A DNA stretch of 64,000 nt, taken from the NCBI GenBank assembly GCA_963693315.1, contig OY856188.1, positions 145,044,945 through 145,108,944 on the forward strand, read 5' to 3'. The translations under genes were made by a program, and so were the position numbers. The notes below the pieces were generated by a model. The model did not search any database. It saw nothing but the letters and a program-made list of their open reading frames with translations, and was not told the DNA's origin. Shown piece after piece: positions 11,309 to 21,061 of this stretch. Numbering within the stretch: position 1 is the stretch's first letter; each line of letters starts with the position of its first letter. Source of the DNA: Diogma glabrata (lineage: Eukaryota > Arthropoda > Insecta > Diptera > Cylindrotomidae).

Positions 11309-11633
11309 ATAATTTTAAAGTTTAACTTAAAAATTTCATATATTTATAGGAAACAAATTCAAAAATAAAAATGCATAAAAACTTTTTGTTAATAAAATAT
11401 ATAGGGTAAAGTTTTGGTTTCATTTTAAATTAATTAATATTATGTAATTTCAAACACAATTAAGGTCATTGTTTTGTTAGTAGTCGATAACTCCGTTAGC
11501 TCGTTCATTCCATTAGTTTTTAATAAAAGTTATAAATAGTTCATTTTAAGGAAAATTTAATTTTAAGAACAATCCTCGAAAGGGTGTTCACTTAATGTTA
11601 TATAAAATTAATTATGTTAACATAATGAACAAA

Positions 11634-11679
<46 letters not shown>

Positions 11680-12291
11680 ATTTTTTATCTCAATAAATTC
11701 AATTTATATATAAAATTTTATGATTAAATTACACCGAAAATAAAATTTTAATTATAAAAGTATCTTAAATAGTGAATATTTAATAAAGTATCTTGCATAA
11801 TTATGTTTAATCAAAAATTTAAAGTTTTTATAATATATTACATTTTATTTACGATAAAAATAAAAGTAATAATAATAAAATGAACTATAGTGATTATAGT
11901 TTTGCTATTAATTTTGCTATGCTAGCTATTTTACAAATACATATAGAACAAAATAAAGCTAAAATTAAATTTTAATTATTAATATAATTATACATATATA
12001 TTGTATTGCTTAATTCATTTTAAACGTATATTTTAAAATTAAAATAATATAACCAGTCGATGGTAAATTTTAAGAAATTTATACAAGTATAAATATATTT
12101 AATTAATTTTGTGAAGGAAAGTAATCAGATAGTTATAATCAAAATAAAAGTATAAAATAGATAGTTTTAATGAAAATTTAATTTTAAAAACAACCCTCGC
12201 AAGGTTGTTCACTTTATGTTCACTTTATGTTCACTTTATGTTCACATTATAAGTTATTATGTAAACATAAAGAATTGTTGATAGGTTCTTT
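11309..12291 (+). repeat. 3' untranslated region with internal duplication and poly(A) tract
   Basis: Non-coding stretch between env and the polypurine tract. It has an A run of about 40 at 11633-11673. The block around 11540-11628 (containing AATTTAATTTTAAGAACAA, CCTCG and TTCACTTAATGTTA) is repeated in altered form at about 12163-12270, where TTCACTTTATG is also repeated in tandem three times. Confidence 0.7.
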
Positions 12292-12306
12292 CGGAGGGCG
12301 GAGGAA
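12292..12306 (+). other. polypurine tract
   Basis: CGGAGGGCGGAGGAA lies directly before the TGTTG start of the 3' LTR, as expected for the plus-strand primer of a retroelement. Confidence 0.85.
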
Positions 12307-12845
12307 TGTTGTATAAATCTCCTTTGGTTTATACTATAAAATTAACAATATAGGTTAAGTTAAGTTAGCAGTAACAATATAGGTTAAGAAATTACTTAAA
12401 AATTAAAATTATCCAAAATCAACAAAATTAACAATATAGGTTAAGTTAAGTTAGCAGTAACAATATAGGTTAAGAAATTACTTAAAAATTTAAATTATCC
12501 AAAATCAACAAAATTGTATAAATAATTAAATTCGTTAAATTGTTAATTATGCAAAAATTGCATACATCAATTTTTGTTGAGTTTTTGTTGATTTTGGGTA
12601 AATAAAATATTATAAATAATTGGTTTTTAGTTTTTTTAGGGGAGTTGATTTTTTGTTTTCGAAGAAGTACAGTTAGTTTTAGTTTTAAAAGTGTAAATTT
12701 AAGTTGTCCAAAATCTAATCAGTGATTCAATTAATTCGAATAAATCCTTAAGTTGTTTAAGTTGTAACTTTTTCTATAAAAAGAATGCATTAGTACAAAT
12801 ACAAAAATTCCTAAGAAAGAATTTCTGAATCTTTTAAGTTTTTGT

Positions 12846-13910
12846 TTGATTGATTGTAACTACTTTAAATATGAAGAAAAATTTATGAAAATGAAGAATG
12901 GTTTATTTATGGGGTCTAGTTTAGCACCAATTTTGGTACAATGTGTTCTTGATGATGTCATAAATCAAGCATTACTTAAAATTGATTTTACTCCACTTTT
13001 TTGGTATTCATATGTTGATGACCATATTACATCTATTCCTGAAAATAAAATACAAATGGTCCTTGATGCATTGCATTCGTATGATCCTAAAATCAGATTC
13101 ACATATGAAGTTGAACAAAATAGCATATTAAATTATTTGGATTTAAGTATTCATCATTTGGATAATGGAAAGATTATAACTAATTGGTATCATAAAGAGA
13201 TTGCTTCTAATCGATTATTAAATTACTATTCTACACATCCACGTAATATGAAGTTAAATGTAGCTAAATCTTTTATTCGAAAAATATTTCGACATAGCCA
13301 TATAAACTTTTGGAATGATAATTTAAAAATAATTTATAACATACTTCGTACTAATAACTACCCTAAAAGTTTAATTGATAAAATGATTAGTCAAGTTCGT
13401 AATACTAATTTAAATCAATTGGGTCATAGTTATAATTATCTATCACTTGATCAAACAGCTAATAATATGGTATCAAATAATGAAAATTTAAATAAATATG
13501 CATCATTAACTTATGTTCCGGGTCTAAGCGAAACACTTTCTCGCTCTTGTTCACAGTTTGTTCCTAATATTAAAATGGCTATGAGGCCTAAAAATAAAAA
13601 TAGTTATAGTTTTACAAATTCAAAATCAAAAATACCTAAAGAACAACATAGTGGTGTTGTTTATAAGGTTGATTGTAATAACTGTAACACAACATATATT
13701 GGTGAAACAATTCAAAAATTAGGTGTTCGTATGGATCAACATAAATATGATTCTAAAAAAACTTCAGTTACTAATAATTGTTCTGCACTTGCTAAACATT
13801 CTATAGAAAATAAACATGAATTTAAATTCGATGATGTTCAAATTTTGGCTAAGGAAAGAAATAAAACTAAATTACAGATACACGAGGTGTGCCAAAATCA
13901 TAAAAAATGA
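12846..13910 (+). CDS. Penelope-like RT C-terminus plus GIY-YIG endonuclease (truncated)
   Basis: A 354-residue open frame. The N-terminal third is the end of a Penelope reverse transcriptase: GLFMGSSLAPILV is the palm block before the catalytic motif, and YSYVDDHI (about residues 54-61) holds the catalytic Asp pair. The C-terminal part has SGVVYKVDCNNC and TYIGETIQKLGVRMDQH (about residues 273-310), the GIY-YIG nuclease with its preceding Cys pair, used to nick target DNA. The RT fingers are missing because the insertion is 5' truncated, so this copy cannot encode a whole enzyme. The start codon shown is simply the first in the frame. There is no internal break, which suggests recent insertion. 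Confidence 0.88.
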   Translation: MIDCNYFKYEEKFMKMKNGLFMGSSLAPILVQCVLDDVINQALLKIDFTPLFWYSYVDDHITSIPENKIQMVLDALHSYDPKIRFTYEVEQNSILNYLDLSIHHLDNGKIITNWYHKEIASNRLLNYYSTHPRNMKLNVAKSFIRKIFRHSHINFWNDNLKIIYNILRTNNYPKSLIDKMISQVRNTNLNQLGHSYNYLSLDQTANNMVSNNENLNKYASLTYVPGLSETLSRSCSQFVPNIKMAMRPKNKNSYSFTNSKSKIPKEQHSGVVYKVDCNNCNTTYIGETIQKLGVRMDQHKYDSKKTSVTNNCSALAKHSIENKHEFKFDDVQILAKERNKTKLQIHEVCQNHKK

Positions 13911-14149
13911 GGAAACAATTTGTAATTTTAAAAGTGATAAGAGGGATTTTTCGAATAATTATTTTAATTTAATCCGATTGTTCTAAAATTTAAAGTAACT
14001 TTAAGCTTTTCACTTGATTACCATTTTTTAAGTTAATTATAACATAGTAACTCATGTTAAATTGTATATCGTTTTTTGTTTATATAATTTATGTCAAAAA
14101 CTTTATTTTCTTATTGTGATATAATTTTTTATTATTTTTATTAATAATC

Positions 14150-14172
14150 CTGAAGATGGGCCTAGCCCGAAA
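14150..14172 (+). ncRNA. hammerhead-like core in Penelope 3' region
   Basis: CTGAAGA (14150-14156), a GGGC/GCCC stem with CTA loop (14158-14168) and GAAA (14169-14172) match the CUGANGA-stem II-GAAA layout. One extra U lies before stem II. Flanking TTATTAATAATC and GATTTAATAATAA could pair as stem I. Penelope-like elements are known to carry hammerhead motifs. Activity is not shown. Confidence 0.5.
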
Positions 14173-14527
14173 TATATAGATTTAATAATAAAAATTATAT
14201 TCAATCAAACGGGGTAAATTGAGGAAAAACAAAATAATAAAATATAAAATTTTAAACCCGGCTAAACAAGTTTATAATATGAATTTTTCTATAAAATTAA
14301 TAATAAAACTAATATTAATAGTTAATGTTATTTATAGTTAACTAAGTGAATCTAAAGTGTTTTAATCAATAATTATTGAGAACCATCCACAGGTAAGGAA
14401 CCACAAACACTGTTGGTACAACAAGTTGAATACAACTGTACCTATATATATGTACTTGTAAAATTAACATTACAGTAGTACTAAAAGAGAATACACAACA
14501 CTTTCTCTGAAAATGTAATGTAGATTC

Positions 14528-14801
14528 TGAAGCAAAATCAGTTAATTTTAAATTACTTTTTTATAATACTAGCGACATCTATTATTGGTCTCAAAGTTTA
14601 TCTATACTAGTTTTCGTTTATTGTTGATTCCATACTATAGTTTGTATATTCATTGTTTGAACTATGTTTGGAAAGATCCTGATAAAACCATGAAAGAGAA
14701 AGGATGTGATTTTGTTAATATTAAGTTTTTTGGATTAGTTAAATAAAAATTAATAATAAAACATATAAACAGTGTTTAAAATAATAACAAACATTACTAC
14801 A
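14528..14801 (+). repeat. 5' LTR of second element, 274 bp
   Basis: Begins TGAAGCAAAATCAG and ends ATTACTACA. It is identical in length to the 3' copy, with about 3 substitutions (about 99% identity by eye). Confidence 0.92.
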
Positions 14802-14818
14802 TATCAGAAGTGGGATCT
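14802..14818 (+). other. primer-binding-like site (tRNA-Leu-like)
   Basis: TATCAGAAGTGGGATCT follows the LTR directly and resembles the complement of the T-arm and acceptor end of a eukaryotic tRNA-Leu without the CCA complement. The tRNA identity is inference. Confidence 0.5.
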
Positions 14819-14875
14819 GATAAATCTAAATATTATTTTATTTTGTGTAAAAGTGTTAAGATTCTTTAGATAAAA

Positions 14876-16804
14876 ATGAATTTAAATGTGAGTGCACGTG
14901 ACATGTTTAATGAAAGTAATGTTGATCAGACGATATTAACTGATTATCAACAATTTCAATATTATAATAATTATTGTAATGATATGAATTTACATTCGAT
15001 CTTCGAAACAGAAAATTCAATAAATGTATTAGAACAAACACGTGTGCCTCAAAATATAAATCATCTGCCGTTAAATATTATTCAAAATCAGATGCCGAAA
15101 AATATAAATCATCTGTCGTCAAATATCCAGATGCCGCAAAATGTAAATCATCTGCCGTCAAATATTCAGATGCCGCAAAATGTAAATCATCTGCCGTCAA
15201 ATATTCAGATGCCTCAAAGCGTAAATCATTCACTATTAAACAATAATCAGATGCCGAAAAATTATTATCATCTGCCGTTAAACTATGATCAGTTTTCGTC
15301 AAATTTACAATCATCACCAAATTGTTTCCAGTTACCGTTAAATAACATTCAGCTGCCGTCAACTGATTGCCAGACACCTATTATTAATTTAAATCATCAA
15401 AATCAATTTCAGTTGCCTCAAAATAGTGCCGGTTGTGTTAGTAGAGATGAATTCGAATTGCAATTATTAAGGCGAGAGAAAGCTTTATTAGAACAACAGC
15501 TTTCTTTAATGGAAAAGTTTTATGTTAAAGAAGAACGTTGCAGTCGACGGTTACACCCTGAAGAAGTTGCTTCTTTAATTAAAATGTTTGATCCTGATGA
15601 CAGAAATTCGCCTTTATTTGTGAATTGGATTAATAAATTAAAGCAACTTAAGCGACAATACAATTGGTCAGACGATGACACGATTTCATACGCAACTATG
15701 AGACTTAGTGGGTCTGCTGCAGATTGGTGTCATGGAGTTGACACTTTTAAAATGCAACTCGATTATTTTTGTGAATTATTATTGTCAAAATTTAAAACAT
15801 TGACAAACGAAAATGATGTTTTTTATCGAATTCACAATAGAAAGAAAAAATCAAATGAAAGTTTTTCGAAATATGTGCATTCTATACAAAATATGGGAGA
15901 AGCTGCCGGATATTCAGAAGCTGCCATTATAGATGTTATAATCGAAAATATAAACAATTCAGGTATGACGAAAAGTTTACGATTAACACCATTTAGTGTT
16001 GTCGATCAGTTATTGAAGTGTTTACAAAGATATGAAAAAACCGAATCAACGGAAAGATGCACAAGTGATTATGTATATACAAAATCTAAAAATAGTGAAC
16101 AAAAAGAAAATCAAAATAATTTACCTAAAGTTAATAAAAACACTCAAGTTAGATGTTATAATTGCCGTGAAATGGGCCATATGTCAATGAATTGCCCAAA
16201 GGAACAACGACGATCACGCTGTACGTACTGTGACCGAACTGGTCATGATGTCTCCAATTGTTTTAAGAAAAACAATGTAAAAATGTCTCGTATTTCAATT
16301 GTGAATAAGGTTGTTGACGAAATTGGTGTAGATGTTATAGTTAATGGTACTGATGATAAGCAACCGATATTTGGAATTATGGATACTGGTAGTCCAATCA
16401 ATATAATTAAAATCAGTAGATTGCCGAAAAATGCAAATTTTCAAATGTGTGAAACACAATATTGTGGATTAAATAATTCAAGGATAAGTATAATTGGAAT
16501 AGTAAATTTAAATTGTTTAATAAATGGAAAAAATTATATTATCAGGTTCAACGCAGTATCAGACGAGACGATGTTCTATGAGTGTCTACTTGGTCGTGAA
16601 TTTATAAATCAGGTTGGTGGATTTGTATTGAAGGGTACACAAATAATTTTTAATAATGATTTAAAAAATGAAAACGATGAATCTTGTGACCGTGTTAATT
16701 TGTTTAATGAATTGCTTCATATAGATTTTGTTGTTGATAATGAGACAGAGTTAGATATCGGACCGTATTTTCTTAGAAGTGAAACATTAGTTTTCCAGAA
16801 GTGA
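14876..16804 (+). CDS. Gag-protease of second LTR element
   Basis: A 642-residue frame. Residues about 60-180 form an Asn/Gln/Leu/Pro-rich region built from 13-residue repeats. A predicted coiled-coil stretch follows (about 190-225) and then a retrotransposon Gag capsid-like region with FVNWINKLKQL and YATMRLSGSAADW (about 240-290). Two CCHC zinc knuckles lie near residues 424-437 and 446-459. Then comes an aspartic protease with MDTGSPINI (near 16379-16405) and the ILGRE-type partner CLLGREF (near 16586-16606). Gag and protease are fused in one frame here. The frame ends at TGA 16802-16804, inside a 22-bp tandem duplication at the junction to the RT. Confidence 0.85.
   Translation: MNLNVSARDMFNESNVDQTILTDYQQFQYYNNYCNDMNLHSIFETENSINVLEQTRVPQNINHLPLNIIQNQMPKNINHLSSNIQMPQNVNHLPSNIQMPQNVNHLPSNIQMPQSVNHSLLNNNQMPKNYYHLPLNYDQFSSNLQSSPNCFQLPLNNIQLPSTDCQTPIINLNHQNQFQLPQNSAGCVSRDEFELQLLRREKALLEQQLSLMEKFYVKEERCSRRLHPEEVASLIKMFDPDDRNSPLFVNWINKLKQLKRQYNWSDDDTISYATMRLSGSAADWCHGVDTFKMQLDYFCELLLSKFKTLTNENDVFYRIHNRKKKSNESFSKYVHSIQNMGEAAGYSEAAIIDVIIENINNSGMTKSLRLTPFSVVDQLLKCLQRYEKTESTERCTSDYVYTKSKNSEQKENQNNLPKVNKNTQVRCYNCREMGHMSMNCPKEQRRSRCTYCDRTGHDVSNCFKKNNVKMSRISIVNKVVDEIGVDVIVNGTDDKQPIFGIMDTGSPINIIKISRLPKNANFQMCETQYCGLNNSRISIIGIVNLNCLINGKNYIIRFNAVSDETMFYECLLGREFINQVGGFVLKGTQIIFNNDLKNENDESCDRVNLFNELLHIDFVVDNETELDIGPYFLRSETLVFQK
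15080..15290 (+). repeat. 39-bp in-frame tandem repeats in gag
   Basis: About four to five units of a 13-residue motif (NVNHLPSNIQMPQ), degenerate at the edges. The length is a multiple of three, so copy-number change keeps the frame. Confidence 0.85.
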
Positions 16805-16814
16805 AACATTAGTT
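16775..16814 (+). repeat. 22-bp tandem duplication at the gag/pol junction
   Basis: AGAAGTGAAACATTAGTT occurs at 16775-16792 and again at 16797-16814. The frame used for RT differs from the Gag frame across this point. Confidence 0.85.
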
Positions 16815-17667
16815 ATGTATTTCTTTAACATCAGATAAATCTATTTCTGTATCTCCGCAACGGTTATCGGAGAAGGATAGAGAAACGGTTAGGGAAATCG
16901 TTGATGATCTGTTGAATAAAGGTATAATTCAACCAAGCAAAAGTAACTATGCGAGTAGAGTAGTATTAGTTCCGAAAAAGGATGGGTCAAAACGAATGTG
17001 TGTTGATTATCGTGAGTTAAATAAAATTACGGTGAAAGACAAATTTCCGTTGCCCAGAATCGACGATTGTCTTGATAAGTTGAGGGGGAAAGAGGTATTT
17101 AGTCTTATAGACTTAAAAAATGGATTTCACCACATTCCCATCGAGAAAAATTCAATTAAATATACTGGATTTGTGACCCCAGACGGTCAGTATGAATATG
17201 TGAAAACGCCGTTTGGTTTATCAAATGCACCGGCTGTTTTCCAACGTTTTGTTTCTTTTGTTTTTAGAGATCTCATTTATAGTGGAGATGTAATTGTCTT
17301 CATTGACGATATTCTCATTGCGACGTTTTCAATTGAACGTCATTTAGAAGTTTTGAAACAAGTTTTAGACTTGCTTCATCGAAATTGTTTGCAATTAAAT
17401 AAAATAAAAAGTAGTTTTGTTAAGCCGAAAATTGTGTATCTTGGATATGAAGTTTCAAAAGAAGGGATTACTCCATCATTACAACATACTGATGCAATTA
17501 GTGAGTATCCTATTCCTAGAAACGTACATGAAGTTCAAAGGTTTATTGGACTAACGAGTTTTTTTCGTAAATTTATTGCTGACTACGCACGTATAGCAAA
17601 GCCATTATATGATCTTTTAAAGAAAGACTCTATTTTCAAAATTGCCAATAGAAATGGAAGCATTTGA
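16814..17667 (+). pseudogene. reverse transcriptase of second LTR element
   Basis: This frame opens after a TAG in the duplicated segment and reads into GIIQPSKSNYAS, VLVPKKDGSKRMCVDYREL, FPLPRIDD, FSLIDLKNGFHHI (first catalytic Asp), TPFGLSNAP and the FIDDILI active-site box (about 17302-17322). It ends at 17665-17667 just past the RT thumb, in the FRKFIADYA segment. The next open frame, beginning by 17642, continues the same polyprotein in another register. A small indel near 17640 therefore separates RT from RNase H. The frame listed from 16912 begins at a non-ATG codon. The true protein would be cleaved from a polyprotein. Confidence 0.88.
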
Positions 17668-19366
17668 ACAATTAAGGCTGAGGTTAACCCAACCTCCTAT
17701 TCTAAAATTTTACGATTCAAAACTACAAACTGAATTGCATACGGATGCATCCAAAAGTGGGTTTGGAGCTATTCTCCTACAACGTCATTCAAGTAAACAG
17801 CATCCGAATGGTGTATTGTGTCCGGTTTCGTTTTTTAGTAAAAGGACGACAGAAGCTGAAAGCCATAAACATTCGTTTGAGCTAGAAGCGTTAGCAGTTA
17901 TTAATGCTATAAAAAGATTTCATGTATATCCGCATGGTATAAAATTTAAAATAATAACTGATTGTTTGTCATTCAAACAAACCCTTGAAAAACGAGATAC
18001 GAATTCGCAAGTTATGCGATGGGCGATATTCTTGGAAAGTTATGATTATGAAATTGTGCAACGAGATGGTAATAGCTTACGTCACGTCGACGCGTTAAGT
18101 AGAGCGCCGAGTGTTCTATTGTTGACAGAGTGTTCATTTTTCGAGACGTTAGCTTCATACCAAATGACGGATCACTCTGCTCGAGAAATTAAAGATACTA
18201 TAAAGAATGGATATGAGAATGAATATTTTACAATACGTGATAATTTGTTGTATAGAAAAGAAAATAATAAAATATTGTTCTATGTTCCGCAAATGTTAGA
18301 ATATAATGTAATTCGTCAGTCTCACGAAATTGGTCATTTTGGTATCAATAAGACGATGGATTTAGTTCGACGATGTTATTGGTTTCCGAAAATGAGACAA
18401 AAAATTGAGAATTTTATTAAAGCCTGTTTGAAGTGTTTGGTTTTCAATGCAAAAGATGGTAAGAAAGAAGGTCTGATGCATTTATATGATCGATATGATA
18501 AGCCCTTTCATACAGTTCATATTGATCATCTAGGGCCGCTTTCAAAATCGAAACGAGGTTATAAGTATCTTTTAGTGGTGGTAGATGGCTTCACCAAGTT
18601 TACAAAGCTCTATCCAACGAAAACCACTAACACCAGAGAAGTCGTGAATAAACTTCATCATTATTTTAGGGAGTATAGTGAGCCTGTTCGTATAGTAGCT
18701 GATAGAGGTTCTTGTTTTAGATCGAAAGATTTTAGTAAGTTTTTGAGTTCTGATAAAGAAATTATTTTAGTTTTGACTGCCACTGATTCCGCTCATTCGA
18801 ATGGTCAAGTTGAAAGGCAGAACAGGACAATAACTCCTCTTATTTCAAAATTAATTGATCATGATAATAATAAAGATTGGGATTCGGTATTGTATGACGC
18901 TGAGTATGCAATAAATAATTCCGTAAATAGATCCATTAAAACGACACCAGCTTTCGCTTTGTTTGGGGTTAATCAATTAAAAAGGAGTGATCGGATTCGC
19001 AACTTTATAGAATTTCTAAATAATAACGACCGAAATCTAGACGAAGTTCGCGAAAACATCTCTAAACAAAACCGAGCTTGTCAAATCAAAAATAAAGAGT
19101 ATTTCGGCTCAAAGCGTATACCAGGGCATCAGTATAAAGTGGGAGATTTGGTTCTTGTCAAGAACACTGTCACTGAGGCTGGTGTTTGTCAAAAGTTAAT
19201 TCCAAGATTCAAAGGACCTTATATGGTGTCAAAAGTATTACCTAATGAAAGGTATCTGGTAGAAGATTTACCAGGACAAAAACTGTCACAAATTCCGTTT
19301 TCAAGTATTTGTGCGCCGTTTAATATGAAACCATTACCATCTGATCAGACAATCGAGGACGATTGA
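17642..19366 (+). pseudogene. RNase H and integrase of second LTR element
   Basis: 574 residues open in frame. RNase H is seen as HTDASKSGFGAILLQ (about 17736-17780), the Glu in FELEALAV and ADALSR-like VDALSRAP. Integrase follows: zinc segment with HEIGHFG and CLKCLVF (about 18323-18445), first Asp in HIDHLGPL, second Asp in VADRGSCF and Glu in NGQVERQNRT (about 18798-18827). A GPY module FKGPYMVSKVL lies near 19210-19240. No internal break is seen after the 17640 frame change. It is followed 18 bp later by the 3' LTR. Confidence 0.88.
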
Positions 19367-19384
19367 AAGTCAGATATGGCCGAA

Positions 19385-19658
19385 TGAAGTAAAATCAGTT
19401 AATTTTAAATTACTTTTTTATAATACTAGCGACATCTATTATTGGTCTCAAAGTTTATCTATACTAGTTTTCGTTTATTGTTGATTCCATACTATAGTTT
19501 GTATATTCATTGTTTGAATTATGTTTGGAAAGATCCTGATAAAACCATGAAAGAGAAAGGATGTGATTTTGTTAATATTAAGTTTTTTGGATTAGTTAAA
19601 TAAAGATTAATAATAAAACATATAAACAGTGTTTAAAATAATAACAAACATTACTACA
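19385..19658 (+). repeat. 3' LTR of second element, 274 bp
   Basis: Begins TGAAGTAAAATCAG, ends ATTACTACA and is followed by the ATTC target duplication. Confidence 0.92.
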
Positions 19659-19662
19659 ATTC

Positions 19663-20820
19663 TATGAACAAAATGCAATAAACCTAAGGTCAGTCCGATG
19701 AACAACGAGATGATAAACAACAAGCGTGATTCCATAACTATAGTTGAGAGTGCATGAGTTGACTGTTTATTCTTGACGATATATTACGAAAATTTTCGCA
19801 ATGAAATGTTACTAAAATTTTGGTAATGTTTTTTTCGTTCCTTATTTCATTTTCGTAATAAAATTTACATGCGAGAATCCTCAATTTTAAATTTTTCATG
19901 AGTAAGAGTGAGATAGAGATAATAATTTAAACTGTTAAACGGACAAAATTGTGGATGCATGCTTATTTTTGTATAAACGTAAAATAACTTACCTCTGTTC
20001 AACTGGCCCCCACCTCGCAAAAATAAACAAAATTTAGCTCAGAATTAGGAGCTATTTAGCAGCTTTCAAAAAACCCAAGAATAAAGTTTTGAGCTCTACC
20101 CCTAAGCAGAAATCTTCATTTGAAAATGAGGTTGCTGAGTGAACGTTCGCTCAGCCCTCCCACACCTTAAAAATAATTCTAGAGGATCGGGCATAGGCTC
20201 ATAGTTAGAAGCTATTTAGAAGCTCTTAAGGCTGTAGACTTTTGTTTTTAGAGCTCCACCCCTATTCTTAAAACAACCCCAAAACTAGTGGGCAAGCGAA
20301 GATAACAGATAAAAAACCCTGCAACCCTTTAGCTGGAAAACCACCCTTTGGGTCACAGACGCATGAGGGAACTATGTTAAAGCATGGAGATACGGATCGT
20401 TTTATGTCGGTAAATGATTTTGCGATTTAGGAGCTTACTAAATATATCACTCTATATTTCTGAGTTGCAACCCTTTAGAAAGTTCCCCTTAAGGGAAAGT
20501 TCCCCTTAAGTTTCCCACATTTACGTCATTGTGACATCAAAATGACATCACGCTAAGTCACATCTTATATAAGATCTGGATCTGGATGTAAGATCTGGGT
20601 CATATATTCGTTACGTTGTTATGATATAAGGTTGATATCATAGTAAAATATAAAAAATTTTTGTGACGTATTCTTTTTAACTTAAAAAAAAAATATAATA
20701 AAAAAACACTTACCCGTCAGTCATTTATTGCTCACTACTTACCTACTATTCTATAGCCTGCTAGGAAGGAATAACTAACTATACGCAAAATTTTTCAAAT
20801 TTCGTATGACACATTCGTAT
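19663..20820. other. gene-free stretch
   Basis: No coding sequence. It contains two related segments with AGGAGCTATTTAGCAGC and GAAGCTATTTAGAAGC (about 20048 and 20208), each followed by GAGCTC(T/C)ACCCC. This looks like an old repeat in about two diverged copies. Confidence 0.5.
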
Positions 20821-21061
20821 GACACATTTTCCAGTGTAACCCGTGTGATGTACGAATAGTATTTAAGCCTTTCAGTTTGAATTTATTTGATCTAGCTGGA
20901 CCAAATTGCAATTTTGTTTCTAATAATAAACATATTTTTTGTATGACACATTTTCCCGTGTAACCCGTGTGATGTGCGAATACTATTTAAGCCTTTCAGT
21001 TTGAATTTATTTGATCTAGCTGGACCAAATTGCAATTTTGTTACTAATAATAAACATTATC
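20821..21061. repeat. tandem duplication, period about 124 bp
   Basis: The two units (from 20821 and 20945) share GACACATTTTCC, CCCGTGTGATGT and the long run through GATCTAGCTGGACC to TAATAATAAACAT, with few changes. Two more diverged copies of the CCGTGT(A/G)(A/G)CCCGTGT core occur at about 21150 and 21352. Confidence 0.8.

Larger units (their letters stand above)
12782..14283 (+). mobile_element. 5'-truncated Penelope-like element nested in the 3' LTR
   Basis: The insertion is flanked by the 13-bp duplication TTTTTCTATAAAA (12769-12781 and 14284-14296). It carries the C-terminal part of a Penelope polyprotein (RT palm plus GIY-YIG) and a 3' tail with a hammerhead-like motif. It entered after the provirus, since it splits an otherwise complete LTR. 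Confidence 0.9.
2696..14474 (+). mobile_element. complete errantivirus-like (env-bearing Ty3/gypsy) provirus
   Basis: Paired LTRs (2696-3348 and 12307-14474) begin TGTTG and end ATTACA. The target duplication GTAG lies just outside them at 2692-2695 and 14475-14478. The internal part carries a primer-binding-like site, gag, protease-RT-RNase H-integrase, an env gene and a polypurine tract, the layout of insect errantiviruses. The 3' LTR is longer only because a Penelope-like element sits in it. With that element and one copy of its duplication removed, the 3' LTR is 475 + 178 = 653 bp, exactly the 5' LTR length. I see about four substitutions between the LTRs, so the insertion is recent. Gag and env are open, while pol has a frame change and a stop. 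The element is probably not autonomous as it stands. Confidence 0.95.
12307..14474 (+). repeat. 3' LTR, interrupted by a Penelope-like insertion
   Basis: The LTR halves are 12307-12781 and 14297-14474. Between them lie a 1502-bp insertion and the second copy of its 13-bp target duplication. Confidence 0.93.
14528..19658 (+). mobile_element. second LTR retrotransposon, micropia/mdg3-like Ty3/gypsy
   Basis: The 274-bp LTRs (14528-14801 and 19385-19658) begin TGAAG and end TACTACA, and differ at about three sites. The duplication ATTC lies outside both (14524-14527 and 19659-19662). It contains gag-protease, RT, RNase H and integrase, with no env. It stands only 50 bp after the errantivirus-like provirus. 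Family naming is inferred from the tRNA-Leu-like primer site, the short LTR and the pol text. Confidence 0.93.
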
